Assembly: GCF_002002925.1 (NCBI RefSeq)
Contig: NZ_CP019511.1
Span: 186,001 to 250,000 of the forward strand
Length of the DNA stretch: 64,000 nucleotides
Direction of reading: 5' to 3'
Source: Sphingomonas sp. LM7
GTDB taxonomy: Bacteria > Pseudomonadota > Alphaproteobacteria > Sphingomonadales > Sphingomonadaceae
Both the position numbers and the translations under genes were made by a program. Under the pieces are notes generated by a model. It saw nothing but the letters and a program-made list of their open reading frames with translations. It was not told where the DNA came from and searched no databases. This document shows, in pieces, positions 33,959-44,233 of the stretch; within the stretch, counting starts at the first letter, position 1, and the number at the start of each line of letters is the position of its first letter.

Positions 33959-35935
33959 ATGAGTGAGGGGCAGGGTATCGTCTTGGAGCGGGTTCGTCGG
34001 GTGACGAACTGGCGCCTCCTGCTGCTCGGCATGCTGGCGCTGCTCGGACTGGGCGTGCTCACTGCGATCATCGTGCTCCAGGCGCGCACCGATCAGGCGC
34101 GTGACCGCGCCGTCGCGCTGCAGCAGCACACGTTCGAAGTCGTGATCCGCGCCAACCAGCTGTCGAACGCCGTCTCCGCTGCCGAGGCCGCGCTGGGGCG
34201 CTATGTCGTCAGCGCCGACAAGACGCTGGGCCAGCAATATTCATCGCAATGGGGCCGCGCCACCGAGCAGCTCAGCCGGCTCCAGCAGCTCACGCGCGAC
34301 AGTCCGCGCCAGCAGGCGCAGATCGCGCAGCTGCAGCGCGCATTCGAGGCGCGGGGCAAGGAGCTGGCCGAGACGGCGCTGTATTCGACCTACAAGCGCC
34401 ATAACGACGCATGGGGCAGCTATTATCGCGTGCGGCAGAGCGCTGCGCGGCAGAATGTCGAGACGCTGCTGACGCGCATCGTCGATGCCGAGCGCGTGCT
34501 CCTGCGCGACCGGACGCGTTCGGCAGGCGAGCTGATCGACAATTCGAGCTTCGCGTCGCGGATCCTGACGGTGTTCGGCGTGATGATCGTGGTCGGCGCA
34601 GTGCTGCTCGGCTGGCTGGCGATCGCAGCGGAGGGCGAGCGCGCCGCCGCCGATGCCGAGGCCACCGCGCAGCGCGAGCGTGCGGCCGAGCTCCAGCTCG
34701 CGGTCGATGCCGCGACTGCGGACCTGCGCGCCGAGGCGCATGAGCGCGCCCAGGCCGAAGCGCAGCTGCGCCAGGTCCAGAAGATGGAAGCGGTGGGTCA
34801 GCTGACCGGCGGCATCGCGCATGATTTCAACAATATGCTGGCGGTCGTTCTCGGCGGTCTCGAACTCGCCAAGCGGCATCTGCACACTCGCGGCCCCGAT
34901 GCGCAGCAGCATATCGAGAATGCGATGGAGGGCGCCAATCGCGCCGCCGCGCTGACCAGGCGGCTGCTCGCCTTCTCGCGCTCCGAGCCGCTGCTTCCCG
35001 AAGCGGTGGAAGCGGGCGGGCTGATCGGCGGAATGTCCGACCTGCTCGACCGGACGCTTGGCGACACGATCGAAGTGCGCACGCAGGATGCCGACCAGAA
35101 ATGGACGGTGTGGGTGGATCGCCATCAGCTCGAGAATGCGCTGCTCAACCTCGCGGTCAATGCGCGCGACGCGATGGAAGGGCGGGGGACGCTCACCATT
35201 GCTACCGGCGGCGCCACGCTGGCCGAGAACGAAGTCGGCGAATGTCCGGCAGGCGATTATGTCACGATCAGCGTGACCGACACCGGCTGCGGCATGTCGC
35301 AGGACGTCGCCGATCGCGTGTTCGAGCCGTTCTTCACTACCAAGCCGGTGGGCAAGGGCACCGGGCTGGGGCTCAGCCAGATCTTCGGCTTCGTCCGCCA
35401 GTCGGGCGGCGAGATCGCAATCGATACCGCGCCGGGCGCGGGCACCACGGTAAAGGTCTATCTGCCGCGCCATATCGGCGAACCCGGGAGCGCGGCGGCC
35501 GAAGCGCCGGCTCTGGTTGCCGCGGCTGCCGAGGTCGCGCCGCCAGCCCGCGCGTTCGACATCCTCGTCGTCGAGGACGATCCGCGCGTGCTGGGGGCTA
35601 CCGTGGGGGCGCTGGAGGAATTGGGGCATCGGGTGACGTCGTGCCCCGATCCGCTCGCCGCGCCGGCAAAGGTTTCCACCATGCCGACACTCGACTTGGT
35701 CATTTCCGATGTGCTGATGCCCGGGCAGACCGGTCCCGAGATGATCGCCGGACTGGGCGAGCGGCTCGACGGGGTGGCAGTGCTGTTCGTCACCGGCTTT
35801 GCAGGAGAGGCCGATGCCGAGCTGTTCGGGGGGCGCGCCGTGCTGCGCAAGCCCTTCACCATGGCGTCGCTGGCTCGCGCAGTGGACGAAGCAGTGGAAT
35901 ATGAGGCCCGCCGCACCGCCCAGCAGGCCGCCTAG
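33959..35935 (+). CDS. Hybrid sensor histidine kinase with receiver domain
   Basis: A 658-aa membrane kinase. TM1 is at about residues 18-41, a CHASE3-like helical sensor at 43-200, TM2 at 203-226 and a coiled coil at 228-272. HisKA has the acceptor His at about 288 (GGIAHDFNNMLAVVLGGLEL). HATPase has ALLNLAVNARDAM, DTGCGMS and GTGLGLSQIFGF. The C-terminal receiver has its Asp at about 584 (LVISDVLMPG) and a Lys in LRKPF. The HDFNN type occurs in kinases that often lack a cognate regulator nearby. The last 4 nt overlap the convergent TetR gene. Confidence 0.93.
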   Translation: MSEGQGIVLERVRRVTNWRLLLLGMLALLGLGVLTAIIVLQARTDQARDRAVALQQHTFEVVIRANQLSNAVSAAEAALGRYVVSADKTLGQQYSSQWGRATEQLSRLQQLTRDSPRQQAQIAQLQRAFEARGKELAETALYSTYKRHNDAWGSYYRVRQSAARQNVETLLTRIVDAERVLLRDRTRSAGELIDNSSFASRILTVFGVMIVVGAVLLGWLAIAAEGERAAADAEATAQRERAAELQLAVDAATADLRAEAHERAQAEAQLRQVQKMEAVGQLTGGIAHDFNNMLAVVLGGLELAKRHLHTRGPDAQQHIENAMEGANRAAALTRRLLAFSRSEPLLPEAVEAGGLIGGMSDLLDRTLGDTIEVRTQDADQKWTVWVDRHQLENALLNLAVNARDAMEGRGTLTIATGGATLAENEVGECPAGDYVTISVTDTGCGMSQDVADRVFEPFFTTKPVGKGTGLGLSQIFGFVRQSGGEIAIDTAPGAGTTVKVYLPRHIGEPGSAAAEAPALVAAAAEVAPPARAFDILVVEDDPRVLGATVGALEELGHRVTSCPDPLAAPAKVSTMPTLDLVISDVLMPGQTGPEMIAGLGERLDGVAVLFVTGFAGEADAELFGGRAVLRKPFTMASLARAVDEAVEYEARRTAQQAA

Positions 35936-36522
35936 CCGGTCTTCGCTACCGAATGGCGCAGTTGCGCGACGGCAATCTCGCGGGCGCGGTCGCGCGGCAA
36001 GTCGATCGCCCGCGCCATCGGGCCACCCAGCAACGCGTCGCCCAGCGCCATCAGGGTGAGCTGCAGCGTCTCCTCGCGCAGGAGCTGGGGATCGACTTCC
36101 GCATCAACGCTGATCTCATCGACCAGCCGGTGGATCGCCTCGAGGATCGGATCCAGCGCATCCTCATTGCCGTTGAGGATCATCCAGCTTGCCAGCGCCC
36201 CGGCACCGCCCTTGCCGAAGGCGTCGAACGTCAGGTCGACCACTTCGCGCGGATCATGGTCCTCATGGGTACGGGTGCGCAGCACCGCGGCGCCGATCTC
36301 GGCAGTGACGGTGTCGGCGATGCTGGCGACGAGCGCCTTTTGCAGCCCCGCGGCCGAGCCGAAATGATGGAGGAGATTGGCGTGCGTACGGCCGATGCGC
36401 GCGGCGACGGCCTTGAGCGTGACGGCCTGGGGCCCGGTTTCGAGCAGCAGCGCGCGGGCAGCCTCAAGCGCGGCGTCGCGCGATTCTTCGGGAGACAGGC
36501 GCTTGCGGCCAGTGGCTGACAT
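35932..36522 (-). CDS. TetR/AcrR family transcriptional regulator
   Basis: A 196-aa repressor with a TetR helix-turn-helix at residues 12-58 (SRDAALEAARALLLETGPQA, VTLKAVAARIGRTHANLLHH) and a ligand-binding C-terminus. Ligand and targets are unknown. No efflux gene is adjacent. Confidence 0.9.
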   Translation of the reverse strand: MSATGRKRLSPEESRDAALEAARALLLETGPQAVTLKAVAARIGRTHANLLHHFGSAAGLQKALVASIADTVTAEIGAAVLRTRTHEDHDPREVVDLTFDAFGKGGAGALASWMILNGNEDALDPILEAIHRLVDEISVDAEVDPQLLREETLQLTLMALGDALLGGPMARAIDLPRDRAREIAVAQLRHSVAKTG

Positions 36523-36670
36523 CGACGGAAGGTTACTCTTGCCTGGGGAGTGCCCGGCTTAGGGGAGGACGCGCCGCTACGGAAGTGGCGAATGCGTAAC
36601 GGTTTCCGCGATCGGGACTATCCGATGCGAAAGGATGCAGGACGGCGGCGCGAATGGCGGCGTGTGCGAA

Positions 36671-37228
36671 TCACGCCGCCATTCGGGCTAGAGGATCATT
36701 ATCGACGGTCTCGGTCCCGTTGAGGTCGATCTCGAAGCGCGCGGAAGGGACGGCTTCGCCGCGGCCGCGCGAATAAACCGGCTCGACGCGCCCGGTGGGG
36801 CGGAAGCCGAGCTTGCGCAGCACCCTGCCCGAAGCGGGGTTGTCGAGATAATGTCCCGCGGCGACGCGGCGGATGCCCATCGCCCGCGCCGTGCGCAGCA
36901 CCGCCGCACCGGCTTCGGTGGCATAGCCGCGTCCCCAGGCATCGGGCGTGAGCCAATAGCCCAGGTCGTGCGGCTCGTCCTGAAACGGCCCTATGCCGAT
37001 GCATCCGATCAGCCGTACCGCGCCGCCCTGGTGCTCGAACATCAGGAGCTTGAGCTCGGCAGGGTCCTCGAAACTGGCGGCAAAGCTCTCCGCGGCTTCA
37101 TCGGTATAGGGCCAGGGCGCGCGGGCGAGATTGCGCACCACGGATTCATGCCCGATGGCGCGGGCGAGCTCGGGGGCGTCCTCGCGCCATGCGGGCCGTA
37201 ACGTCAGTCTTTGTGTTCGCACGAACAT
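36671..37228 (-). CDS. GNAT family N-acetyltransferase
   Basis: A 185-aa RimJ/RimL-type acetyltransferase: LTLRPAWREDAPELARAIGH at the start, LGYWLTPDAWGRGYATEAGA as the acetyl-CoA-binding A motif, and NPASGRVLRKLGFRPTGRVE at the C-terminus. The substrate may be a protein N-terminus or small molecule. Confidence 0.9.
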   Translation of the reverse strand: MFVRTQRLTLRPAWREDAPELARAIGHESVVRNLARAPWPYTDEAAESFAASFEDPAELKLLMFEHQGGAVRLIGCIGIGPFQDEPHDLGYWLTPDAWGRGYATEAGAAVLRTARAMGIRRVAAGHYLDNPASGRVLRKLGFRPTGRVEPVYSRGRGEAVPSARFEIDLNGTETVDNDPLARMAA

Positions 37229-37309
37229 GACCAGTCTCCTCGGTCTTGCGGTGCCCCTGACGTGTCTATGTGACAGTCAGTTTGCAGTCGCATTTCGTGG
37301 GAGCAAAGA

Positions 37310-37341
37310 AAAAGGGAGCCGGGGTGACCCGTCTCCCTTTT
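37310..37341 (-). terminator. Intrinsic terminator of rplU-rpmA
   Basis: The stem AAAAGGGAG/CTCCCTTTT has an inner GGG/CCC extension. On the minus strand it is followed by a T-rich tail (TTTTTCTTTG), placed about 60 nt downstream of rpmA. Confidence 0.8.
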
Positions 37342-37402
37342 CAGCTGGTCCGTTTGTCGGACCCGGGTCACCCTGGTGGGCAACCCGTCCGGTTACCCGA
37401 TG

Positions 37403-37672
37403 TTATTCGGCTGCTTCCGCAATAAGGTCTACCGAGCAGAATTTACGGCCCAGCTTGCCGACCTTGAACGACACGCGGCCGTCGGTAAGCGCGAAAAGCG
37501 TATGGTCCTTGCCCATGCCCACGTTCACGCCCGGATAGATCTTGGTGCCGCGCTGGCGCACGATGATGTTGCCCGCGATCACAGCTTCGCTGCCGAACTT
37601 CTTGACGCCGAGACGACGGCCTGCCGAATCGCGACCGTTGCGCGAAGAGCCGCCTGCTTTCTTATGTGCCAT
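37403..37672 (-). CDS. rpmA: 50S ribosomal protein L27
   Basis: An 89-aa ribosomal protein that reaches the peptidyl-transferase centre. The start [20 protein letters not shown] and [20 protein letters not shown] are diagnostic. It is the second gene of the rplU-rpmA operon. Confidence 0.98.
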   Translation of the reverse strand: MAHKKAGGSSRNGRDSAGRRLGVKKFGSEAVIAGNIIVRQRGTKIYPGVNVGMGKDHTLFALTDGRVSFKVGKLGRKFCSVDLIAEAAE

Positions 37673-37697
37673 TTGCTATACTCCTCGTGTCTCGCGA

Positions 37698-38081
37698 TCA
37701 GGCTTCGGCAGCCGGAGCTTCCGCCGTGGCGGGAGCAGCGTCGGCCTTCTTTGCCTTGGGCGCGGCCTTCTTCTTCTCTTCCTGTGCACCGATCGCGGTG
37801 ATCTTCAGGATGGTATGGTTCTGGCGATGGCCGTTCTTACGGCGATAGTTATGCCGACGGCGCTTCTTGAAGACGATGACCTTGTCGCCCTTCGCCTGCG
37901 CGACGATCTCGGCGGCGACCGTGAGGCCCTCCACCGACTTCAGTTCGCTGCCCTCGCCGGCGAGCAGAACGTCGCCCAGCGTGATCGACGAACCGGCTTC
38001 GCCATCGAGCTTCTCGACGACAATCTTGTCTCCAGCGGCGACGCGATACTGCTTGCCGCCCGTGCGCACGATAGCGAACAT
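37698..38081 (-). CDS. rplU: 50S ribosomal protein L21 with Ala/Lys-rich C-terminal tail
   Basis: A 127-aa protein. [18 protein letters not shown] and [18 protein letters not shown] identify L21. Residues 103-127 form a Lys/Ala/Pro-rich tail, an extension usual in alphaproteobacteria. The ATG at 38079-38081 sets the canonical start. rpmA follows after 25 nt. Confidence 0.97.
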   Translation of the reverse strand: MFAIVRTGGKQYRVAAGDKIVVEKLDGEAGSSITLGDVLLAGEGSELKSVEGLTVAAEIVAQAKGDKVIVFKKRRRHNYRRKNGHRQNHTILKITAIGAQEEKKKAAPKAKKADAAPATAEAPAAEA

Positions 38082-38339
38082 GGGTCTCTTCTCTAACAAA
38101 AGCATGTGCCCGCCAAGGATCGCCTCGGCAGGAGGAAGGGCGCAGCTAAGGGAGGACGTCCCGGAAGTCAACCGCCGTTGCGCGATTCTCGACACGCCGG
38201 GCGTCGAATATGACCACCCCGCGGCAAGAAGGAAATCTATACCGATCCAGAGGAGGTTTCGCTTTCGTTCCGGGCGGGTTCGGCTGCATCCTTCGCAGAT
38301 CAGGGCAGGACGTACCTGAGGCTCCCAGGAGAGAAGCCC

Positions 38340-40925
38340 ATGTTTGCAAAGATTTCCCCATTTCTCGCCGGCGTTTCCCTCGTCGCCTTCGCAACTTCCG
38401 CCGCGGCGCAGACCGCCGATCCGGTCGACCCGGTGGAAGAGGTGGCCGCCGAGGACATCGTCGTCACCGGCTCGCGAGTCGCCGAGCGCAGCGTCGCCAG
38501 CAGCCCGGTTCCCGTCGATGTGATCGGCGGCGATGCGCTGACCAAGTCTGGCGCGACCGAAACCAATAAGGTGCTTCGCGATCTCGTCCCGTCGTTCAAC
38601 TTTCCGCAGCCTTCGCTGGTCGACGGCACCGATTCGCAGCGTCCCGCGACCTTGCGCGGCCTAGCGCCCGATCAGGTACTGGTACTGGTCAACGGCAAGC
38701 GCCGCCACCAGTCGGCATTGCTCAACCTCAACGGTTCGGTCGGCCGCGGCTCGTCGGCTGTCGATCTCAACCAGATCCCCGCGATCGCGATCGACCGAGT
38801 CGAGATTCTGCGCGACGGCGCCTCGTCGCTCTATGGATCGGACGCGATCGCCGGCGTGATCAACCTCCAGCTGCGGCGCAGCGAAGGCACCCGCGCCAGC
38901 GTGACCTTCGGCAAGTATGTCACGTCGATGGACGGCGTTTCGGACGTGACCGGCGTCGCCAATACCGGCGGTATCCCGACCGTGCTGACCCCGGGCGGCG
39001 TGACCAACGACCTTCTCCAGCTCAACACCGGCGGCGAGCGCGAGCGTCACGACGGCGACACGCTGACCCTGGCGACCAATTTCGGCCTGCCGGTGGGGGC
39101 GGGCGGCTATCTCAACCTCACCGCACAGTTCCGGGACCGTGATGCGACCAACCGCTCGGGCGCCGATCCGCGCCGCCAGTATCTCTCCGTCGGCGATCCG
39201 CGCGAACTCTCGATCGACCGCTTCACGCACCGCTACGGCGATGGCGAGGCGATCGATTACAATCTCTTTGCCAATGCCGGCTACGAGCTGGGCAATGGCT
39301 TCGAGCTCTATGCGTTCGGCAGCTATGGGATCCGCGACGCATCGGGCGGCGGCTTCTATCGCCGCGCCAACGACGTCCGCAACCGCGACTGGTCGGCATC
39401 GACCACGACGTTCGTGCCGCTCTATGCCGACGGGTATCTCCCCTACATCACCACCGAGATCGAGGACGTTTCGGGCGCGGTGGGCGTGCGCGGCGATATC
39501 GGCGGGTTCACCGGCGACTTGTCGGTGGTCTACGGCTCGAACGAGCTCAACTACGGCGTGACCAACAGCGTCAACGTCTCGCTGGGCGGCGCGAACAGCC
39601 CGCGCACGTTCGACGCGGGCGGGCTCCGCTCGGGCCAGACGGTGGTCAATCTCGATCTCAGCCGGAAGTTCGACTTTGCCGGGTTGCAGTCGTTCGGCAT
39701 CGCGTTCGGCGGCGAATATCGCAACGAGAACTACAAGATCGTCGCCGGCGACGTCGCCAGCTACATCAACGGGCCGTTCTCGGCCGCGCCGTTTAACGCG
39801 GCGGGGGGATCGCAGGTGTTTCCGGGATTCCGTCCTAACAACGCCACCGATGTCTCGCGCGACAGCTATGCAGGCTATGTCGAAGCTGATGCCGATGTGA
39901 CCGATTTCTTCTCGCTGCAGGCGGCAGGCCGCTACGAGCATTATTCGGACTTCGGCGACACCTGGAACGGCAAGATCGCCGCGCGGCTCGAACCGGTGAA
40001 GGGCGTCGCGATCCGCGGTTCGGCGTCGACCGGCTTCCGCGCGCCGAGCCTGGCCCAGCAATATTTCACGGCGACCTCGACGGTGTTTACGGGCGGCAAT
40101 CTGATCGAGACGGGCACCTTCGCGGTTTCCGATCCGGTATCCCAAGCGCTCGGCGCCAAGCCGCTCGAGCCCGAGAAATCGACCAATTTGGGTGCGGGCG
40201 TGGTGTTTTCGGCCATTCCCGGGCTCACGGTCACTGCCGACTATTACAACATCAAGATTCGCGACCGCGTGGTGCTGAGCGAATCGCTGAGCGGCGCGGC
40301 GGTGGTGGCACTGCTCACCGGGGCGGGAATCACTAACGCGACTTCGGCGCGGTTCTTCGTGAACGGCGTCGATACGCGGACCGAAGGCGTCGATGTCATC
40401 GCCAGCTATCGCGTTCCCGATTTCGGCGCGGGCAAGTTCACGCTTTCGGCCGGCTACAACCACAACAGCACCAAGATCCTCGAGCGAGCCTCGCTGCCGT
40501 CGCTGCCCGGGCTGATCGTGTTCGGCCGCTCTGAATCGCTGCGCCTCACCGACGGCCAGCCGCGCGACAAGATCAACGCGTCGATCGACTGGGATCTGGA
40601 GCCGGTAGGCCTCACCGTCCGCACCAACCGCTACGGCCGGGTGCTCTCGACCGGAAGCTCGACCGACCTGACGATCCCGGCGGGGCAGGGCGTCGCAGAC
40701 TATTGGCTCGAGCCCAAGTGGATCACCGATGTCGAACTGCGCGTCCAGGCGCTGCCCGGCGTCTCGCTGGCGGTAGGCGCGGACAATCTGTTCGACGTCT
40801 ATCCGACCAAGGCGCCGGCCGGCGGTGTGTACGGCAACAACAATTACTTCCTGCCGTACTCGTCCTTCTCACCGTTCGGCTTCAACGGACGCTTCGTCTA
40901 TTCGCGGATCGCGTTCAGCTTCTGA
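38340..40925 (+). CDS. TonB-dependent receptor
   Basis: An 861-aa outer-membrane receptor. Signal peptide residues 1-24 end SAAAQ, followed by a TonB box-like DIVVTGSRV, a plug domain with SRILRDG-type [20 protein letters not shown], and a 22-strand barrel ending in Phe ([14 protein letters not shown]). Substrate is not predictable from sequence; its neighbours give no clue. A good SD (AGGAGA) and a downstream terminator indicate a single-gene unit. Confidence 0.93.
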   Translation: MFAKISPFLAGVSLVAFATSAAAQTADPVDPVEEVAAEDIVVTGSRVAERSVASSPVPVDVIGGDALTKSGATETNKVLRDLVPSFNFPQPSLVDGTDSQRPATLRGLAPDQVLVLVNGKRRHQSALLNLNGSVGRGSSAVDLNQIPAIAIDRVEILRDGASSLYGSDAIAGVINLQLRRSEGTRASVTFGKYVTSMDGVSDVTGVANTGGIPTVLTPGGVTNDLLQLNTGGERERHDGDTLTLATNFGLPVGAGGYLNLTAQFRDRDATNRSGADPRRQYLSVGDPRELSIDRFTHRYGDGEAIDYNLFANAGYELGNGFELYAFGSYGIRDASGGGFYRRANDVRNRDWSASTTTFVPLYADGYLPYITTEIEDVSGAVGVRGDIGGFTGDLSVVYGSNELNYGVTNSVNVSLGGANSPRTFDAGGLRSGQTVVNLDLSRKFDFAGLQSFGIAFGGEYRNENYKIVAGDVASYINGPFSAAPFNAAGGSQVFPGFRPNNATDVSRDSYAGYVEADADVTDFFSLQAAGRYEHYSDFGDTWNGKIAARLEPVKGVAIRGSASTGFRAPSLAQQYFTATSTVFTGGNLIETGTFAVSDPVSQALGAKPLEPEKSTNLGAGVVFSAIPGLTVTADYYNIKIRDRVVLSESLSGAAVVALLTGAGITNATSARFFVNGVDTRTEGVDVIASYRVPDFGAGKFTLSAGYNHNSTKILERASLPSLPGLIVFGRSESLRLTDGQPRDKINASIDWDLEPVGLTVRTNRYGRVLSTGSSTDLTIPAGQGVADYWLEPKWITDVELRVQALPGVSLAVGADNLFDVYPTKAPAGGVYGNNNYFLPYSSFSPFGFNGRFVYSRIAFSF

Positions 40926-40932
40926 TCCGAAT

Positions 40933-40968
40933 AGCCCCCTCCCGTTCGCGGGAGGGGGCTACGTTTTT
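40933..40968 (+). terminator. Intrinsic terminator of the TonB receptor gene
   Basis: The stem AGCCCCCTCCCG / CGGGAGGGGGCT has a TTCG tetraloop and is followed by ACGTTTTT. It begins 7 nt past the stop codon. Confidence 0.92.
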
Positions 40969-41108
40969 CCGGTGGCTGAGGTCGCCTAACTGCGGCCCGA
41001 TAAACCGCTTGGAATGTAGGATTTAAACCGCTGAGATCCGACGCTCGGGGCACTTGGCCGTTGGCTCTTTGAAAGCGTCGATCCCGACCAGAACGCAAAC
41101 TCGCGCTG

Positions 41109-41193
41109 GCTCAACCTTTGCGATTTTCCGCAGGGCCCGGTCGCCGCTGGAACATGGCGACAATGTGACCTCTGCCTTCGCAAAATGCGCGCC
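41109..41193 (+). repeat. Dispersed ~90-bp intergenic repeat, copy 1
   Basis: It contains ACCTTTGCGATTTTCCGCAG and CGCTGGAACATG. The same element occurs inverted at 56080-56174. The 336-nt gap 40926-41261 holds only this and the terminator. Confidence 0.8.
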
Positions 41194-41261
41194 AAAGCCT
41201 GCGGCGAGGATCCGACCGTTCCCGGAAACGAGACGGGAGCGCAGAAAGCGCAGCCCGGATA

Positions 41262-41642
41262 TCAGTGCCGGTGCGATGCCTTCAGCTTGTAGCGGCCGCC
41301 GGCATAGCGCTCGAACAGCCCGCCGATCGCCGGGTGATCGACCGGCTCGTCGCTATCGTCGACGACCAGGTTCTGCTGGCTGACATAGGCGATGTAGCTC
41401 GACTCGTCGTTTTCGGCGAGGAGATGGTAGAAGGGCTGGTCCTTGCGCGGGCGCACGTCCTCGGGGATCGAATCATACCATTCGTCCGAATTGGCGAAGA
41501 CGGGGTCCACGTCGAACACCACGCCGCGGAAATCGAACATGCGATGGCGCACCACCTCGCCGATCGCAAAGCGCGCGGAGGAGACCGGCGGCATCGGGAC
41601 AGCGGCTTCGAGGGGGAGCGGGGGAACTGCGGTACGCGGCAT
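41262..41642 (-). CDS. hspQ: Heat shock protein HspQ
   Basis: A 126-aa protein with the YccV/HspQ hemimethylated-DNA-binding-like fold: FAIGEVVRHRMFDFRGVVFD, WYDSIPEDVRPRKDQPFYHL and ESSYIAYVSQQNLV. In enterobacteria HspQ modulates Lon. A 20-residue Pro-rich N-terminal extension precedes the domain; a start at its second Met (residue 17) is possible. Confidence 0.92.
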   Translation of the reverse strand: MPRTAVPPLPLEAAVPMPPVSSARFAIGEVVRHRMFDFRGVVFDVDPVFANSDEWYDSIPEDVRPRKDQPFYHLLAENDESSYIAYVSQQNLVVDDSDEPVDHPAIGGLFERYAGGRYKLKASHRH

Positions 41643-41777
41643 ATCGATAATCTAATGCTTAAGCGGCTAGGTACAAGCACTGCGCTTGCAGCCCCCGATT
41701 CATTGCGCTAATGGCCCGCCCTCATCGACCGGTGCCGATGTTGGGACGTCCCGACTATCGGCATCTTAAGACCTCGC

Positions 41778-41867
<90 letters not shown>

Positions 41868-41891
41868 CTTACCCTTCAGCTTCTCATCGGC

Positions 41892-43073
41892 TCATCCCGC
41901 TGCTGCATTGACCAGCGGCCGCCGCGCCGCGCGCCATGCCGGCACCGCGCCGCCCAGCACCCCGACGATCATAGCCAGCGTCACTGCCTGGACGATGTCG
42001 TGCGCAGTGAGATCGAACTTGAACATCACCTGGGTGAGGTTGCCGCCGATCGTGCTTGCGCTGCGGCCCTGCAGGAAGATGCCGGCCAGTACGACGCCGA
42101 GCCCCGCGCCGAGCAGCACCAGAAGCACGGCCTCGGCCATTGTGCTCACGAAGATCGAAGGGCCGCGAAAGCCGAGGATGCGCAAGGTCGCGATCTCGGT
42201 GGAGCGCGTCGATACCGACGTGAACATCGTGTTGAGCGCGCCGGCGAGCGCGCCGATAGCCATCGCGATGCCCAGCGGCCAGCCGACGAACAGGATGAGC
42301 TTGCCCATGTTCTTGGCCTGGCGGGCGAAATATTCGCGCTCGGAGCGGGCCACCAGCTTCAGGCTGGTATCGGCGGCGATATAGCTTTGGAGACCGGCGA
42401 GCGCGGAAGGATCGGTCAGGCGCGCGCGCACCGATTGCACCGCGGCGCTGGAACCGAAGAACTGGCCGACCAGCTTGCGATCGGCCCAGACTTCGGATTC
42501 CATCGCCGAACCGCCCGCTTCGAACACGCCGACCACGCGCCAGTCCATACCCGCCACCCGGATGCTCGCGCCGGGCTTGAAGTCGCGGTAACGCGCTGCG
42601 ATCGCGCTGCCGACCACCAGTTCGTTGCGTCCTGCCACGAACATGCGCCCGCTCGCCAGGCGGGCCAGCGGGCGCACCGCCAGACCCTGTGGCCCCATGC
42701 CGCGCAGCGTCACGCTCGATTCGCTGCCACCGTCCTCGACTGCGCTGATCATCGCGAAGCTCTCGGCCGAGAGCAGCGGCCCGTTCTTGTCGACTGCGAT
42801 CCCGGGTGCGTTGTCGAGCCTGGCGAGCCGTGCGGTGTCGATCGCGCTGTTGAACTCGGACGCCGATCCTTCGGCAAGGATGATCGCGCTCTGGTCCGAT
42901 CCCGTGCCCGCGACCGTTGAGCGGAAGCCCGATGCCATCGCCAGGAAGCCGAGCAGGACCAGCGTGGCGAGCGCGATGCTCAGCACTGTGGCGGAGGACA
43001 TGCGCGCACGCGACGGCAGCCCGAGCAGCGCGATGCGCGCCACTGCGCCGATCTGTTTGACGCTGCTGAACAT
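41892..43073 (-). CDS. ABC transporter permease, MacB/FtsX-like (second subunit)
   Basis: A 393-aa permease of the MacB/FtsX class: TM1 near residues 30-50, a periplasmic domain of about 210 residues, then three C-terminal TM helices (LILFVGWPLGIAMAIGALAG, EAVLLVLLGAGLGVVLAGI, VTLAMIVGVLGGAVPAWRA). EIATLRILGFRGPSIFVSTM is the coupling helix. It is the last gene of the minus-strand cluster and overlaps the previous permease by 1 nt. It works with the ATPase at 44230-44946. Confidence 0.9.
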   Translation of the reverse strand: MFSSVKQIGAVARIALLGLPSRARMSSATVLSIALATLVLLGFLAMASGFRSTVAGTGSDQSAIILAEGSASEFNSAIDTARLARLDNAPGIAVDKNGPLLSAESFAMISAVEDGGSESSVTLRGMGPQGLAVRPLARLASGRMFVAGRNELVVGSAIAARYRDFKPGASIRVAGMDWRVVGVFEAGGSAMESEVWADRKLVGQFFGSSAAVQSVRARLTDPSALAGLQSYIAADTSLKLVARSEREYFARQAKNMGKLILFVGWPLGIAMAIGALAGALNTMFTSVSTRSTEIATLRILGFRGPSIFVSTMAEAVLLVLLGAGLGVVLAGIFLQGRSASTIGGNLTQVMFKFDLTAHDIVQAVTLAMIVGVLGGAVPAWRAARRPLVNAAAG

Positions 43074-44233
43074 CACTTCCTCCCCAATGCTTCGACGATG
43101 TTGACGCGGCTTGCCTTGAGTACCGGTAGGATGCCGGTCAGCAGGATCAGCAGCGCCGCAAGCCCCGCCGCCATGGCGAGGGTCGCCGGGCCCATCGCAA
43201 GTCCCGGCAGCATGTCCTTGAGTGCAACGCCGATGGCGGAGACGATCAACGCGGCGGCGCTCATCCCGGCGACGGCGCCGGCGAGGGTGATCAGCGCGAC
43301 TTCGCCGGCGAAAATCCGCGCGACGCGCAGTCGCGAGAAGCCGAGCGTCTTGAGCACGCCGATTTCGCCGGTCCGCTCGCCTACCATAAAGATCAGCGTG
43401 TTGCCGACGACGCACAGGATCACGACGAACGCCGCGCCGACGATCAGGCGGACGATCAGCATCAGGTCGCCGATCTGCGACAGGAAGGCGCGGCCGAGCG
43501 CGGCTTCGCTCTGGGTGCGCGTCGCGGCCGCCGAATTGGCGTAGCCGGCGTCGATCGTGCGCGCCATCGCATCGTTGGCGGTCAGGTCGCGGCCCGTGAC
43601 AAGGATCCAGTTGATCCGGTCGCGCCCGGTGAGCAGCGCTTCGTTGAAATAGGCGAAATGACCCGCCATGCCGAGTTCGCTGCCGCCGGGCTGGGTGGAG
43701 GTGTAGATTGCGGCGACCGTGAAGCGCCACGCCCGCGTGCCGTCTTCGCGCAAATCATTGAAACTTTGCAGCGTAACCTGGTCGCCGCGCTTCCAGCCAT
43801 AGCGATCGGCCAGCGCGCGGCCGACCAGCAGGCCGTCCCGCGTGCCGACAAAGCGCGCGCGGTCCTCGTCGGTGACGGTCACCACATCCTTCGACATGCC
43901 CAGATAGGTCTCGGGTTCGACCATCACGGCCGAGACGATGTCCTTGGGCTCGCGCCAATAGACGAGCGCCATGCGCACCGGGCTCGAGGTGGCGACATTG
44001 GCCTGCCGGGCGACGTCGCGGGCATAGGCGATCGGCAGCGTCTGCTGGAAACCGTTGCGGTTGACCACCATCATCCGCTCCTGCGCGCCGGGCTGGTCCT
44101 CCAGCCGGAACGCGGTGGCGACCGCGCTCAGCACGCCAAAGATCAGAAAGGCGATGGCGATGCATGCCACCATCAGGAACATGCGGACCGGATTGCGCAG
44201 CGCGTTGCGCCGGACGAGCGTGGTCTCCCTCAT
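43073..44233 (-). CDS. ABC transporter permease, MacB/FtsX-like (first subunit)
   Basis: A 386-aa permease with TM1 at about residues 18-38, a large periplasmic loop, and a C-terminal FtsX domain (VGNTLIFMVGERTGEIGVLK, TLGFSRLRVARIFAGEV, LLILLTGILPVLKASRVNIV). With its paralogous neighbour it should form a heterodimeric mechanotransmission transporter. The ATG overlaps the ATPase stop by 4 nt. Confidence 0.9.
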   Translation of the reverse strand: MRETTLVRRNALRNPVRMFLMVACIAIAFLIFGVLSAVATAFRLEDQPGAQERMMVVNRNGFQQTLPIAYARDVARQANVATSSPVRMALVYWREPKDIVSAVMVEPETYLGMSKDVVTVTDEDRARFVGTRDGLLVGRALADRYGWKRGDQVTLQSFNDLREDGTRAWRFTVAAIYTSTQPGGSELGMAGHFAYFNEALLTGRDRINWILVTGRDLTANDAMARTIDAGYANSAAATRTQSEAALGRAFLSQIGDLMLIVRLIVGAAFVVILCVVGNTLIFMVGERTGEIGVLKTLGFSRLRVARIFAGEVALITLAGAVAGMSAAALIVSAIGVALKDMLPGLAMGPATLAMAAGLAALLILLTGILPVLKASRVNIVEALGRK